DNA of 64,000 bases from Mangrovimicrobium sp033283265 (GTDB taxonomy: Bacteria > Pseudomonadota > Gammaproteobacteria > Pseudomonadales > Halieaceae). Numbering within the stretch: the first letter of the stretch is position 1; each line of letters begins with the position of its first letter. The notes beneath the pieces are model-generated. The model ran no database searches. It was given only the letters and a program-made list of their open reading frames with translations, and was not told where the DNA came from. The stretch is from NCBI GenBank assembly GCA_033283265.1, contig JAWMQN010000003.1, positions 186,001-250,000 on the forward strand, written 5' to 3'. This document shows positions 34,531-42,183 of the stretch, piece by piece. Both the position numbers and the translations under genes were made by a program.

Positions 34531-34727
34531 CCACTCACTCCAGTCTCGTACCGACGTCGCCCCGCGGGAGCCCCCGGGCGAAGCCAGTGCACTATACGCA
34601 CATTGCAGCCGGTGTTTAATCGCCTGTGCATCCGCGGCGTCGTTCTGCGCTTGCCTGCCACGTCCCGGCTGTGGCGCAATACACCCCGCCAGATGCCCGC
34701 CGCTCCGGGCACAGGGATTGAGGAAAC

Positions 34728-35561
34728 ATGCCACAGGAACCTGAACAACAACTGCAGCTGCCTCGCGGCGAAATCCACCTGTGGATGACCCGCCCGGGGG
34801 CCATCACCGAGCCCGCACTGCTGGAGCGCTATTTCCGCCTGATGTCGACGGAGGAAGCACTCCGCCAGCAGCGCTACCGATCACCGGAGCATCGGCACAA
34901 CGCGCTGGTAACGCGCGCCTTTGTCCGCGACCTGCTCTCGGCCTACGCAGCAGTCGCTCCGGCGGACTGGCGCTTCATTGTCGGCGACAAGGGCAAGCCG
35001 GAAATTGTCGACCCGCCGCTGCCGCTGCGCTTCAACCTCAGCCACACCCGCGACCTGATCATTTGCGCCGTCACGGCCAGCGGCGAGATCGGCAGCGACG
35101 TGGAGGACATACAGCGCCAGAACAATCTCGCGGCGATCGCCGAGCAGCATTTCGCCGCCGAGGAACTGGCCGAGCTTTTCACCCTGCCCGAGGAACAACA
35201 GCGCAGCCGCTTCTTCGACTACTGGACGCTCAAGGAGTCCTACATCAAGGCCTGCGGCGGTGGCATCTTCGCGACGCCCCTCAAGAACTTCAGCTTCAGC
35301 ATAGGCGAGCGACCCGGCTCGGCCATCAATGACAAAATCACCCTGCGCTTCGCCGCCGGCATCGAGGACAGCCCGGCGCGCTGGCGCAGCTGGCTGCTCT
35401 CCCCCGACAGCCGCTATCGCGTGGCGATATCAGTCAGGCAAGAGCAGAGGATTTCGGCGCAAGCTGAATCCGTCACCCGCTTCCGCCTGTTTCGCAGTAC
35501 ACCACTGCTTTCCCGGCGCGAACTGGCAGCCGATCAGGCAACTCTCGCGGGCATGGGCTGA
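34728..35561 (+). CDS. Sfp-type 4'-phosphopantetheinyl transferase
   Basis: The enzyme moves phosphopantetheine from CoA to the serine of carrier proteins. The 277-residue pseudo-dimer is Sfp-length and has the magnesium motif IGSDVEDI (about residues 121-128) and WTLKESYIKACGG (about 164-176), the two Sfp hallmarks. AGGAA precedes the ATG. Two carrier proteins are encoded in the aryl-polyene operon downstream, so it very likely activates them. It is the first of three plus-strand genes that converge on that operon. Confidence 0.92.
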   Translation: MPQEPEQQLQLPRGEIHLWMTRPGAITEPALLERYFRLMSTEEALRQQRYRSPEHRHNALVTRAFVRDLLSAYAAVAPADWRFIVGDKGKPEIVDPPLPLRFNLSHTRDLIICAVTASGEIGSDVEDIQRQNNLAAIAEQHFAAEELAELFTLPEEQQRSRFFDYWTLKESYIKACGGGIFATPLKNFSFSIGERPGSAINDKITLRFAAGIEDSPARWRSWLLSPDSRYRVAISVRQEQRISAQAESVTRFRLFRSTPLLSRRELAADQATLAGMG

Positions 35562-35634
35562 GCCGACAAGCCGCTCGCCTTTCCCGCCCCGGGTGGGTAT
35601 ATTTTCGACGCTCGGATAGCGCTAGAACACAAGC

Positions 35635-36648
35635 ATGGAACTGGCACGCAAGTTCAACACCCTCTACCTGCATGTCGGGCTCAGCAAGACCGGCACAACC
35701 TCGATCCAGCGCGTGCTGCTGGACAACGCCGCGTTGCTGGAATCGCAGCACGGCATTCACTACCCGCGCGGTTTCCCGGAAAACCCGCCCTTCCGCGGCA
35801 ACCACTCGCGCTTCGTCCGCGCCCTGTTTTGCGCGCACCCGGAGGCCCAGCGCCGCCTGCCGACCATCGGCATCCACAGTAACGCGGAATTGCAGAATTA
35901 CACCGGCACCTGCCTGCAGCAGCTGGCCGCGGGCTTCGCCGCGACCACGGCCCGGGACCTGCTGATCTCCGCCGAGAGCGTGTGCAACTTCAAGGACGTG
36001 GACGCCCGGGCGCTGGCCGAATGGTGCCGCGGCATCGCCGAGTCGGTGAAAGTCATCGCCTGCGTGCGCCACCCCGAGCACGCCCTGGCCAGCGAGATCC
36101 AGCAGCGCCTGCGGGTGGGTGCGCGGCTGGAGAATCTCTACCAGGCACCACCCTTCAAGCGATTGCGGGCACTGTTCGAAATGTTCGAGGCAAATTTCGG
36201 CGGGGAAAATATCATCTGCTACAGCTTTCACCGCGCGCTGGAAAATCCGCGCGGCCTGACCAGTGAATTCCTGCGCCAGCTGGGTATCGATTCAGCTACA
36301 GATTTCAGCGAACAAAAAGCGGAAAACAGCAGCATCAGCGCCGAGGCGGCGCAACTGCTGGACGCGCTGAACCAGGCGGTTCCCCAGTTTATCGCCGGGC
36401 AGGCGAACCCCGAACGGCAACGCTACTCGATACAGCCACTGCTCAGTGTACCGGGGGGCAAATACACGGTGCCGCAGGCGGTGCGGGAACGGGTGCGCAG
36501 CGCATCCGGCCCCGAGGTGGCCTGGATCGAGGAGCATTACCAGTTGGACCTCTCCTTTCCTCCGCCCGCGGCGGAAGCGCCTGCCGGTGGCAACTTCAGT
36601 CCGCAGGCCCTGCAGGCCATCGCCACCGGACTGGCGAGGAAGCGATAA
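35635..36648 (+). CDS. Sulfotransferase-fold protein
   Basis: The 337-residue protein begins with a P-loop-like phosphosulfate motif, LHVGLSKTGTTSIQRVL (about residues 12-28). A 3'-phosphate-type segment, VKVIACVRHPEHALASEIQ, lies at about residues 137-155. This is the pattern of PAPS-dependent sulfotransferases of the bacterial Sulfotransfer type. The middle and C-terminal parts are not recognised. The ATG lacks a clear ribosome-binding site. It lies between the PPTase and the halogenase-like gene, so sulfation of the aryl-polyene product is possible but unproven. Confidence 0.7.
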   Translation: MELARKFNTLYLHVGLSKTGTTSIQRVLLDNAALLESQHGIHYPRGFPENPPFRGNHSRFVRALFCAHPEAQRRLPTIGIHSNAELQNYTGTCLQQLAAGFAATTARDLLISAESVCNFKDVDARALAEWCRGIAESVKVIACVRHPEHALASEIQQRLRVGARLENLYQAPPFKRLRALFEMFEANFGGENIICYSFHRALENPRGLTSEFLRQLGIDSATDFSEQKAENSSISAEAAQLLDALNQAVPQFIAGQANPERQRYSIQPLLSVPGGKYTVPQAVRERVRSASGPEVAWIEEHYQLDLSFPPPAAEAPAGGNFSPQALQAIATGLARKR

Positions 36649-36745
36649 AAATCCCGGCGAATCGCCAGGGTCCTGGCGTGCCGCACTATGCGCTGGCAGT
36701 CTCTTTGCCTATTATCGCTGGTTTGGATCCGTCGCATGCAGGCAC

Positions 36746-37975
36746 ATGAGCACCCAGGACTTTGATGCAATCGTAATCGGCGCCGGCCCCTCCGGGGCCA
36801 TCGCCGCGGCACTGCTGGTACAGAAGGGTTATCGCGCCCTGGTGCTCGAACGGGAGACCTTCCCGCGCTTCTCCATCGGCGAGAGCCTCCTGCCCTACTG
36901 CATGAATTTCATCGAGGAAGCGGGCATGGGTGCGGCGGTCGCCGCGGCCGGTTTCCAGCGCAAGAACGGCGCCATGTTCCTGCACCGCGGCCGCTACCAC
37001 GGTTTCGATTTCCGGCAGAAGTTCTCCCCCGGCCCGGGGGAAACCTACCAGGTACGGCGCGCCGACTTCGACAAGCTGCTGGCCGACGAGGCGGCGCGCA
37101 TGGGCGCCGACATCCGCTACCGGCACAGCATCACCGCGGTGGATCTCGACGGGGAAAAACCGCGGGTCAGCTGCACGCTGCCCGACGGCAGCAGCAGCGA
37201 GTTCAGCGCCAGCTTCCTCCTCGACGCCAGCGGTTTCGGCCGCGTCTTGCCGCGCCTGCTCGAGCTCGAACAGCCCTCGGGCTTTCCCGTCCGCGCCTCG
37301 CTGTTCTGCCACATCGAGGACAACATAGCCGACACCGAATTCGACCGGGAAAAAATCCTCATCACCATCCACCCCCAGCACGCCGATGTCTGGTACTGGC
37401 TTATTCCCTTCAGCGACGGCCGCTGCTCCCTCGGCGTGGTTGCCGAGCCGGAATTCTTCCAGCGCTTCGCCGACGATCCGTCCGCGCGGCTGCAGCAGAT
37501 CGTGGCCGAAGACGAGACCCTGGCGGCGCTGTTGCGCAATGCCCGCTGGGATACCCCCGCGCGCCAGATCAGCGGCTACTCGGCCAACGTCTCGCAACTG
37601 ACCGGCAAGGGCTACGCCCTGCTCGGCAACGCCGGCGAATTTCTCGACCCGGTGTTTTCCTCCGGCGTGACCATCGCCATGCGCTCGGCGAGCCTGGCCG
37701 TCGCGGCGCTGGACCGGCAATTGCGCGGCGAGGAAGTGGATTGGCAGGCGGATTACGCGCGGCCGCTCAAGGAGGGAGTCGATACCTTCCGCGCCTTCGT
37801 CAACGCCTGGTACGACGGCCGCCTGCGGGAAATTTTCTTCTACGAAAAACAGAGCGAGAGCATCCGCGCAATGATCTCCTCCATCCTCGCCGGCTACGCC
37901 TGGGACAAGCGCAACCCCTACGCAGCCAACGCGGAAAAGCGCCTCAACAGCCTCTGGCAGTACTGCCGGCAGTGA
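36746..37975 (+). CDS. Flavin-dependent halogenase-like oxidoreductase
   Basis: The 409-residue protein has a Rossmann FAD site (IVIGAGPSGAIAAALL, residues 10-25) and RFSIGESLLP. Halogenase hallmarks follow: the WxWxIP motif as WYWLIP at residues 216-221 and a KxGxxF motif, KNGAMF, with Lys73 in the position of the catalytic lysine. GNAGEFLDPVFSSGVTIAM is the flavin-binding end. Carrier-bound or free phenols are usual substrates of such enzymes. Related enzymes occur in aryl-polyene/xanthomonadin clusters and could brominate the aryl head. A plain FAD monooxygenase or saturase is the alternative. It ends 9 nt from the convergent end of the APE operon. Confidence 0.75.
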   Translation: MSTQDFDAIVIGAGPSGAIAAALLVQKGYRALVLERETFPRFSIGESLLPYCMNFIEEAGMGAAVAAAGFQRKNGAMFLHRGRYHGFDFRQKFSPGPGETYQVRRADFDKLLADEAARMGADIRYRHSITAVDLDGEKPRVSCTLPDGSSSEFSASFLLDASGFGRVLPRLLELEQPSGFPVRASLFCHIEDNIADTEFDREKILITIHPQHADVWYWLIPFSDGRCSLGVVAEPEFFQRFADDPSARLQQIVAEDETLAALLRNARWDTPARQISGYSANVSQLTGKGYALLGNAGEFLDPVFSSGVTIAMRSASLAVAALDRQLRGEEVDWQADYARPLKEGVDTFRAFVNAWYDGRLREIFFYEKQSESIRAMISSILAGYAWDKRNPYAANAEKRLNSLWQYCRQ

Positions 37976-37984
37976 TCATCCGGC

Positions 37985-39208
37985 TCAGTCGCAGCGGCGG
38001 AACAGCAGCGAGGTGTTGATGCCGCCGAAGGCGAAGTTGTTCGACATCGCCAGTTCGCAGGCCATCTCGCGACCCGCGCCGGTGATGTAGTCCAGCTCGG
38101 CGCAGCGCTCGTCGACTTGCTCCAGGTTCACCGTGGGGTGGAACCAGCCCTCGCGCATCATGTTCACCGTCACCCAGGCCTCCAGCGAACCGCAGGCGCC
38201 GAGGGTGTGGCCGGTGTAGCTCTTCAGCGCGCTGATGGCGACGTCGCGGCCGAGCATCTCGCGGGTGGCGTTGCTCTCGGCGATATCGCCGCGCTCGGTG
38301 GCGGTGCCGTGGGCGCTGACATACTGGATATCCCCGGCGCCGACCTTGGCGTCGGCCATGGACAGTTGCATGACCCGGCAGATGGAATCGTGGTCCGGCT
38401 GGGTCACGTGCAGGCCGTCGGAGTTGGTGCCGAAACCGATGATCTCGGCGTAGATTTTCGCCCCCCTGGCCCGGGCGTGCTCGAGTTCCTCCAGCACCAG
38501 GGTACAGGCGCCCTCGCCGATCACCAGCCCGTCGCGAGCGGCGTCGAAGGGCCGCGGCGTGGCCTCCGGCTGGTCGTTGCGGGTAGAGGTGGCGTAGAGG
38601 GTGTCAAACACCGCCGCCTCGGTGGGGCAGAGCTCCTCCGCTCCGCCGCAGAGCATCACTGTCTGCAGGCCGTGGCGGATCGCCTCGTAGCCATAGCCGA
38701 TGCCCTGGCTGGACGAGGTGCAGGCGCTCGAGGTGGTGTAGATACGCCCCTTGATGCCGAAGAAAACACCGATATTCACCGGCGCGGTGTGGCTCATCAT
38801 GCGGATGTAGCTGGTGGCGTTGAGGCCCTCGGTGCGCTTGTTGTTGAGCATGTTGCCGAATTCGGCCAGTGCGTCGGTGGCGCCGGCGGAGGAGCCGTAG
38901 GCGATGCCCGTCGCGCCGCTGGCGAGGACGGGGTCGCCGCTGAGACCGGCGTCGGCCAGGGCGTCCGCGGTGGCCTGTACCGACATCTGTGCCACCCGGC
39001 CCATGGAGCGCAGGGACTTGCGCGACCACTCCTGCGGCCGGCTCCAGTCCACCGGTCCGGCCAGGCGGGTGAACAGGCCCTCGTACTCCGCCCACTCCGC
39101 CATGTGGCGGATGGCGTTGCGCGCCTCGCGCAGCCGGGTGAATTGCTCCTCCCAGCGATTGCCGATGGCGGAGACACAACCCCCGCCGGTGATAACGACC
39201 CTATTCAT
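37985..39208 (-). CDS. apeR: APE ketosynthase ApeR (FabF-like)
   Basis: This 407-residue beta-ketoacyl-ACP synthase extends the polyene chain. The catalytic triad is intact: Cys163 in TTSSACTSSSQGIG, His in SAHGTATERGD and His in YTGHTLGACGS. It is the last gene of the minus-strand operon, 15 nt after the ketoreductase, in the position of ApeR in the E. coli and Xenorhabdus clusters as I recall their lettering. The annotation is solid as FabF-like; the letter follows gene order. Confidence 0.88.
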   Translation of the reverse strand: MNRVVITGGGCVSAIGNRWEEQFTRLREARNAIRHMAEWAEYEGLFTRLAGPVDWSRPQEWSRKSLRSMGRVAQMSVQATADALADAGLSGDPVLASGATGIAYGSSAGATDALAEFGNMLNNKRTEGLNATSYIRMMSHTAPVNIGVFFGIKGRIYTTSSACTSSSQGIGYGYEAIRHGLQTVMLCGGAEELCPTEAAVFDTLYATSTRNDQPEATPRPFDAARDGLVIGEGACTLVLEELEHARARGAKIYAEIIGFGTNSDGLHVTQPDHDSICRVMQLSMADAKVGAGDIQYVSAHGTATERGDIAESNATREMLGRDVAISALKSYTGHTLGACGSLEAWVTVNMMREGWFHPTVNLEQVDERCAELDYITGAGREMACELAMSNNFAFGGINTSLLFRRCD

Positions 39209-39223
39209 ATTGCTTCAGCTACT

Positions 39224-39952
39224 TCAACACAGTCCGCCGTTGACCGAGAGAACCTGGCGGGTGATATAACTCGCGTCCTCGCTCAACAGGAAGCGGACCG
39301 CGGCGGCGACTTCGCGCGCCTCGCCCAACCGGCGCATGGGAATGGAGGGCAGCGCGGCGTCGATGGCGACGCCCTCCAGCATCTCGGTTTCGATTAGACC
39401 CGGGGCCACACAGTTGACGGTTATATTGCGTTTCGCCAATTCCAGTGCCAGCGCCTTGGTCGCGCCAATAATACCAGCTTTGGCCGCCGAGTAATTGGCC
39501 TGGCCGCGGTTGCCCATGACTCCGGAAACCGAGGCGATGGTCACGATCCGCCCCGGCGCGCGGCGGCGGATCATCGGCATGACCAGCGGGTGCAGGACAT
39601 TGTAGAAACTGTCCAGGTTGGTGTGGATGACCCCGTCCCAGTCCTCGCCGCTCATCGCCGGGAAGGCGTTGTCGCGGGCCAGCCCGGCGTTGCAGACCAC
39701 GCCGTAGTAGGCACCGTGTGCTTCGATGTCCGCCTCCAGCGCCGCTGCAACCGCGGCGCGGTCGGCGACGTCGAACTGCAGCAGGCGGGCACTGCCGCCG
39801 CCGCCCTCGATCTGCGCCTGCACTTCCTGAACCTGTTGCAGCCCGCTGCGACAGTGCAGCACCAGCGCGTAACCGGCCCGGGCCAGGTCGAGGGCGATGG
39901 CCCGGCCGATACCCCGGCTGGAACCTGTCACCAGCACCGTTTTCTCGCTCAT
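39224..39952 (-). CDS. apeQ: APE 3-ketoacyl-ACP reductase ApeQ (FabG-like)
   Basis: This 242-residue short-chain dehydrogenase reduces the beta-keto group after each condensation, using NAD(P)H. It has TGSSRGIG (9-16), CNAG, and the catalytic Ser-Tyr-Lys in SVSGVMGNRGQANYSAAKAG. The C-terminal PMRRLGEAREVAAAVRFLLS is FabG-like. Its ATG overlaps the stop of apeP by 4 nt, showing translational coupling. Confidence 0.9.
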   Translation of the reverse strand: MSEKTVLVTGSSRGIGRAIALDLARAGYALVLHCRSGLQQVQEVQAQIEGGGGSARLLQFDVADRAAVAAALEADIEAHGAYYGVVCNAGLARDNAFPAMSGEDWDGVIHTNLDSFYNVLHPLVMPMIRRRAPGRIVTIASVSGVMGNRGQANYSAAKAGIIGATKALALELAKRNITVNCVAPGLIETEMLEGVAIDAALPSIPMRRLGEAREVAAAVRFLLSEDASYITRQVLSVNGGLC

Positions 39953-40407
39953 TCACTCTCTCCTTCGAGCATCGCCCGCACCGCGTCATCGCCCGGCTCG
40001 AACACCGACAGCGTTGCGCTCTGTGCCACCCCCGCGCCGCTGACCGTGCAGGCGAAGGACGCCATGCCGTTGCTGCCGCGGATGAGTTTTTCCGCCCGCA
40101 CCTGCAGTTGCGTACCCACCGCCAGGCTCGCCACGCTGGTCTCGAAACGCCGCGTGCCGAGCAGGAAGCCGACCCGGGCCGGCTGGCCCAGGCGCCGTTG
40201 CTCGAGGCCGGAAAAGGCCGCCACCGCCTGCGCCATGTACTCCACGCCGAGGTAGGCGGGAACGCTGCCGTCGCTGTCGAACAGGCCGTCGGCGCGCACC
40301 GCCAGGGCGCAGGTGATGGTCGTCGCGTCCGCCGCCAGCAGCTGGTCCAGCAGCACCATCGGCGCGGCGTGGGGCAACAGCTGTGCGATCTCGATTGCTT
40401 CAGTCAT
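39949..40407 (-). CDS. apeP: APE hotdog-fold dehydratase ApeP
   Basis: This 152-residue hotdog protein resembles FabZ and should remove water from the 3-hydroxyacyl intermediate to give the conjugated double bond. The active-site histidine is in LLPHAAPMVLLDQ and the acidic helix is PAYLGVEYMAQAVAAF. A second dehydratase domain is fused to the ligase of the same cluster, and APE systems use two. It overlaps apeO by 8 nt and apeQ by 4 nt. Confidence 0.87.
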   Translation of the reverse strand: MTEAIEIAQLLPHAAPMVLLDQLLAADATTITCALAVRADGLFDSDGSVPAYLGVEYMAQAVAAFSGLEQRRLGQPARVGFLLGTRRFETSVASLAVGTQLQVRAEKLIRGSNGMASFACTVSGAGVAQSATLSVFEPGDDAVRAMLEGESE

Positions 40408-41584
40408 CAGCGCGCTCCAGTATCAGGGAAACATTACTGCCGCCAAAGGCGAAGGAATTGCTCTGGCAGTAGCGCGGGCGGCGTACCGCCGGCAGCGCCG
40501 CCCCGTCCGCCAGGTGGATGGCCGGCAGCGCCGGGTCGCGCTGCTCGCGATACAGCGCGGGGGGCAGGCGCCAGCCCTCGTCGGTGGTCAGCAGCAGCCA
40601 GCACAGGCCCAGTTCCAGCGCCCCGGCGGCGCCGAGGGTGTGGCCGGTGTAGGCCTTGGTCGAACTGCAGGCCAGCGCCTCGCCGAACAGGCGCGCCACC
40701 GCCTTGCTCTCCATGCTGTCGTTGTGCGGCGTGCCGGTACCGTGCAGGTTGAGGTAGTCGATATCCCGGGGCGCCAGGCCGGCATCCGCCAGCGCCGCCG
40801 ACATGGCCCGCCAGGCGCCGTCGCCCTCGGGGTGCGGCGCGGAGATGTGGTAGGCGTCGGAACTCCCGCCGCCGCCGGCCAGGCGCGGCCCCCGCGGCTC
40901 GCGGCTCATCAGGAAGATCGCCGCTGCCTCGCCGATGTTGATCCCGTCCCGGTCCGCGGCGAAGGGCCGGTTGCAACCCGCCGACTGGGCTTCCAGCGCG
41001 CCAAAACCCTGCAGGGTCAGTTCGCAGAGGCTGTCCACACCGCCGAAAACCACCGCGTCGCAGGCACCGCTGGCAAGCAGGCGGCGCGCGCTGAGGGCCG
41101 CGTTGGCGGAGGAGGAGCAGGCGGTGGAGAGGGTGTAACAGGGGCCGTGCAGGCCGAGGAAGGCGGCGCTGAAATCGCCCAGCCCGCCCATGATGCCCTG
41201 CCGCGGGTGAAAGCCGGCGGAGCTGTCGCCGCCGCGCCGCTGCACAGCCAGGGCCGCCTCGGTGGCGGCGATGCCGGAGGTGCTGGTGGCCATCACCACG
41301 CCGATACGCTGTGCGCCGTAGCGCTCGACCGCCGCGGCCACCGCCGTGGCCAGCTGCTCCAGGGCCGCCGCCGCGAGCCGGTTGTTGCGGCAGTCGTAGC
41401 CCGCCAGTGGCGCGGGCAGGGGCGCCAGCCCGGCGTCGACCTCCCCCACCCGGTAGGGCCCGCGCGGGCGCAGCAGGGTGTCCGGCTGCGGCAGGGGCGC
41501 GCCGGCCTGCACCAGCGCGCGGCGCACGCTGGCCTTGTCTGCACCCAGGGTGCACAGCAGGCCGAGTTCGTTCAGGTAGTACAT
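40400..41584 (-). CDS. apeO: APE ketosynthase ApeO
   Basis: The second complete ketosynthase of the cluster has 394 residues, with Cys156 in TLSTACSSSANAAL, His in LHGTGTPHNDSME and His in YTGHTLGAAGA. The N-terminus is shortened (MYYLNELGLLCTLG) compared with FabF. In characterised APE systems, ketosynthases pair to make the iterative elongation complex. It overlaps apeN by 13 nt. Confidence 0.87.
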   Translation of the reverse strand: MYYLNELGLLCTLGADKASVRRALVQAGAPLPQPDTLLRPRGPYRVGEVDAGLAPLPAPLAGYDCRNNRLAAAALEQLATAVAAAVERYGAQRIGVVMATSTSGIAATEAALAVQRRGGDSSAGFHPRQGIMGGLGDFSAAFLGLHGPCYTLSTACSSSANAALSARRLLASGACDAVVFGGVDSLCELTLQGFGALEAQSAGCNRPFAADRDGINIGEAAAIFLMSREPRGPRLAGGGGSSDAYHISAPHPEGDGAWRAMSAALADAGLAPRDIDYLNLHGTGTPHNDSMESKAVARLFGEALACSSTKAYTGHTLGAAGALELGLCWLLLTTDEGWRLPPALYREQRDPALPAIHLADGAALPAVRRPRYCQSNSFAFGGSNVSLILERADD

Positions 41585-42183
41585 GGGCTGTCCGTGCGCG
41601 CGCCTGCGCGCCCGTAAAGTAGTGAAACCGCCTGGCCGGCGTCCGCCAGCGGGCGGATGTGCAGGCGCAGGTCGCGCGGCCGGTCCACCAGCTGCGCTGC
41701 CGGTAGCGCTACCCCCTGTTCGAAATACTCTACCGTGATCACTGGCTCCCCCCGTGCCCCGCTGTAGTTTCTTGTATCGCCCTGCAACCGCAGGGACAGC
41801 CCGGCGGCGTCAAGTTGGGCCGCCAGCCGCGCCGGCGCAGCGTAGGCGAGTGCGATATAACCCAGCAGGGCATCCGCCGGCAAGCCCGGCGGCGCGCCCA
41901 GCTGCCTGCGGCTGCGCGTGTCGCCCGCCGCCTGGGCGATGCTGTAGAGCGGTGCACCCTGGGCCGTGAGCAGCGCGAGTTGCGCCTGCCCGTCCTGTAC
42001 GTTCAGCGCCAGCAGGTACTGGTGGCTCTCCCCGGCGTAGTCCAGTTGCAGGACCGCCTGCAACTCCAGCTCACCCTCCACTACCGTACCCAGAGACACC
42101 CCGGCCAGCGGCGGCCGCGCTGGCCAGAGGCTGCAGGCGCCGAGCAGCAGGCAGGTCAGTGTAAGCGCCAGCCAGCGGGTCAT
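41572..42183 (-). CDS. apeN: DUF3261 outer-membrane-type lipoprotein ApeN
   Basis: The 203-residue protein has a lipoprotein signal peptide with lipobox LLGAC (cysteine at residue 16). A DUF3261-like body of beta strands follows. Members of this family occur almost only in aryl-polyene and related clusters and are presumed to help place the product in the outer membrane; no catalytic motif is visible. The ATG overlaps the apeM stop by 4 nt. Confidence 0.8.
   Translation of the reverse strand: MTRWLALTLTCLLLGACSLWPARPPLAGVSLGTVVEGELELQAVLQLDYAGESHQYLLALNVQDGQAQLALLTAQGAPLYSIAQAAGDTRSRRQLGAPPGLPADALLGYIALAYAAPARLAAQLDAAGLSLRLQGDTRNYSGARGEPVITVEYFEQGVALPAAQLVDRPRDLRLHIRPLADAGQAVSLLYGRAGARTDSPCTT

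Noticed and set aside
35641..35656. TGGCACGCAAGTTCAA, resembling a sigma-54 promoter
   Set aside because: It lacks the TTGC element and lies inside the sulfotransferase-fold coding sequence.
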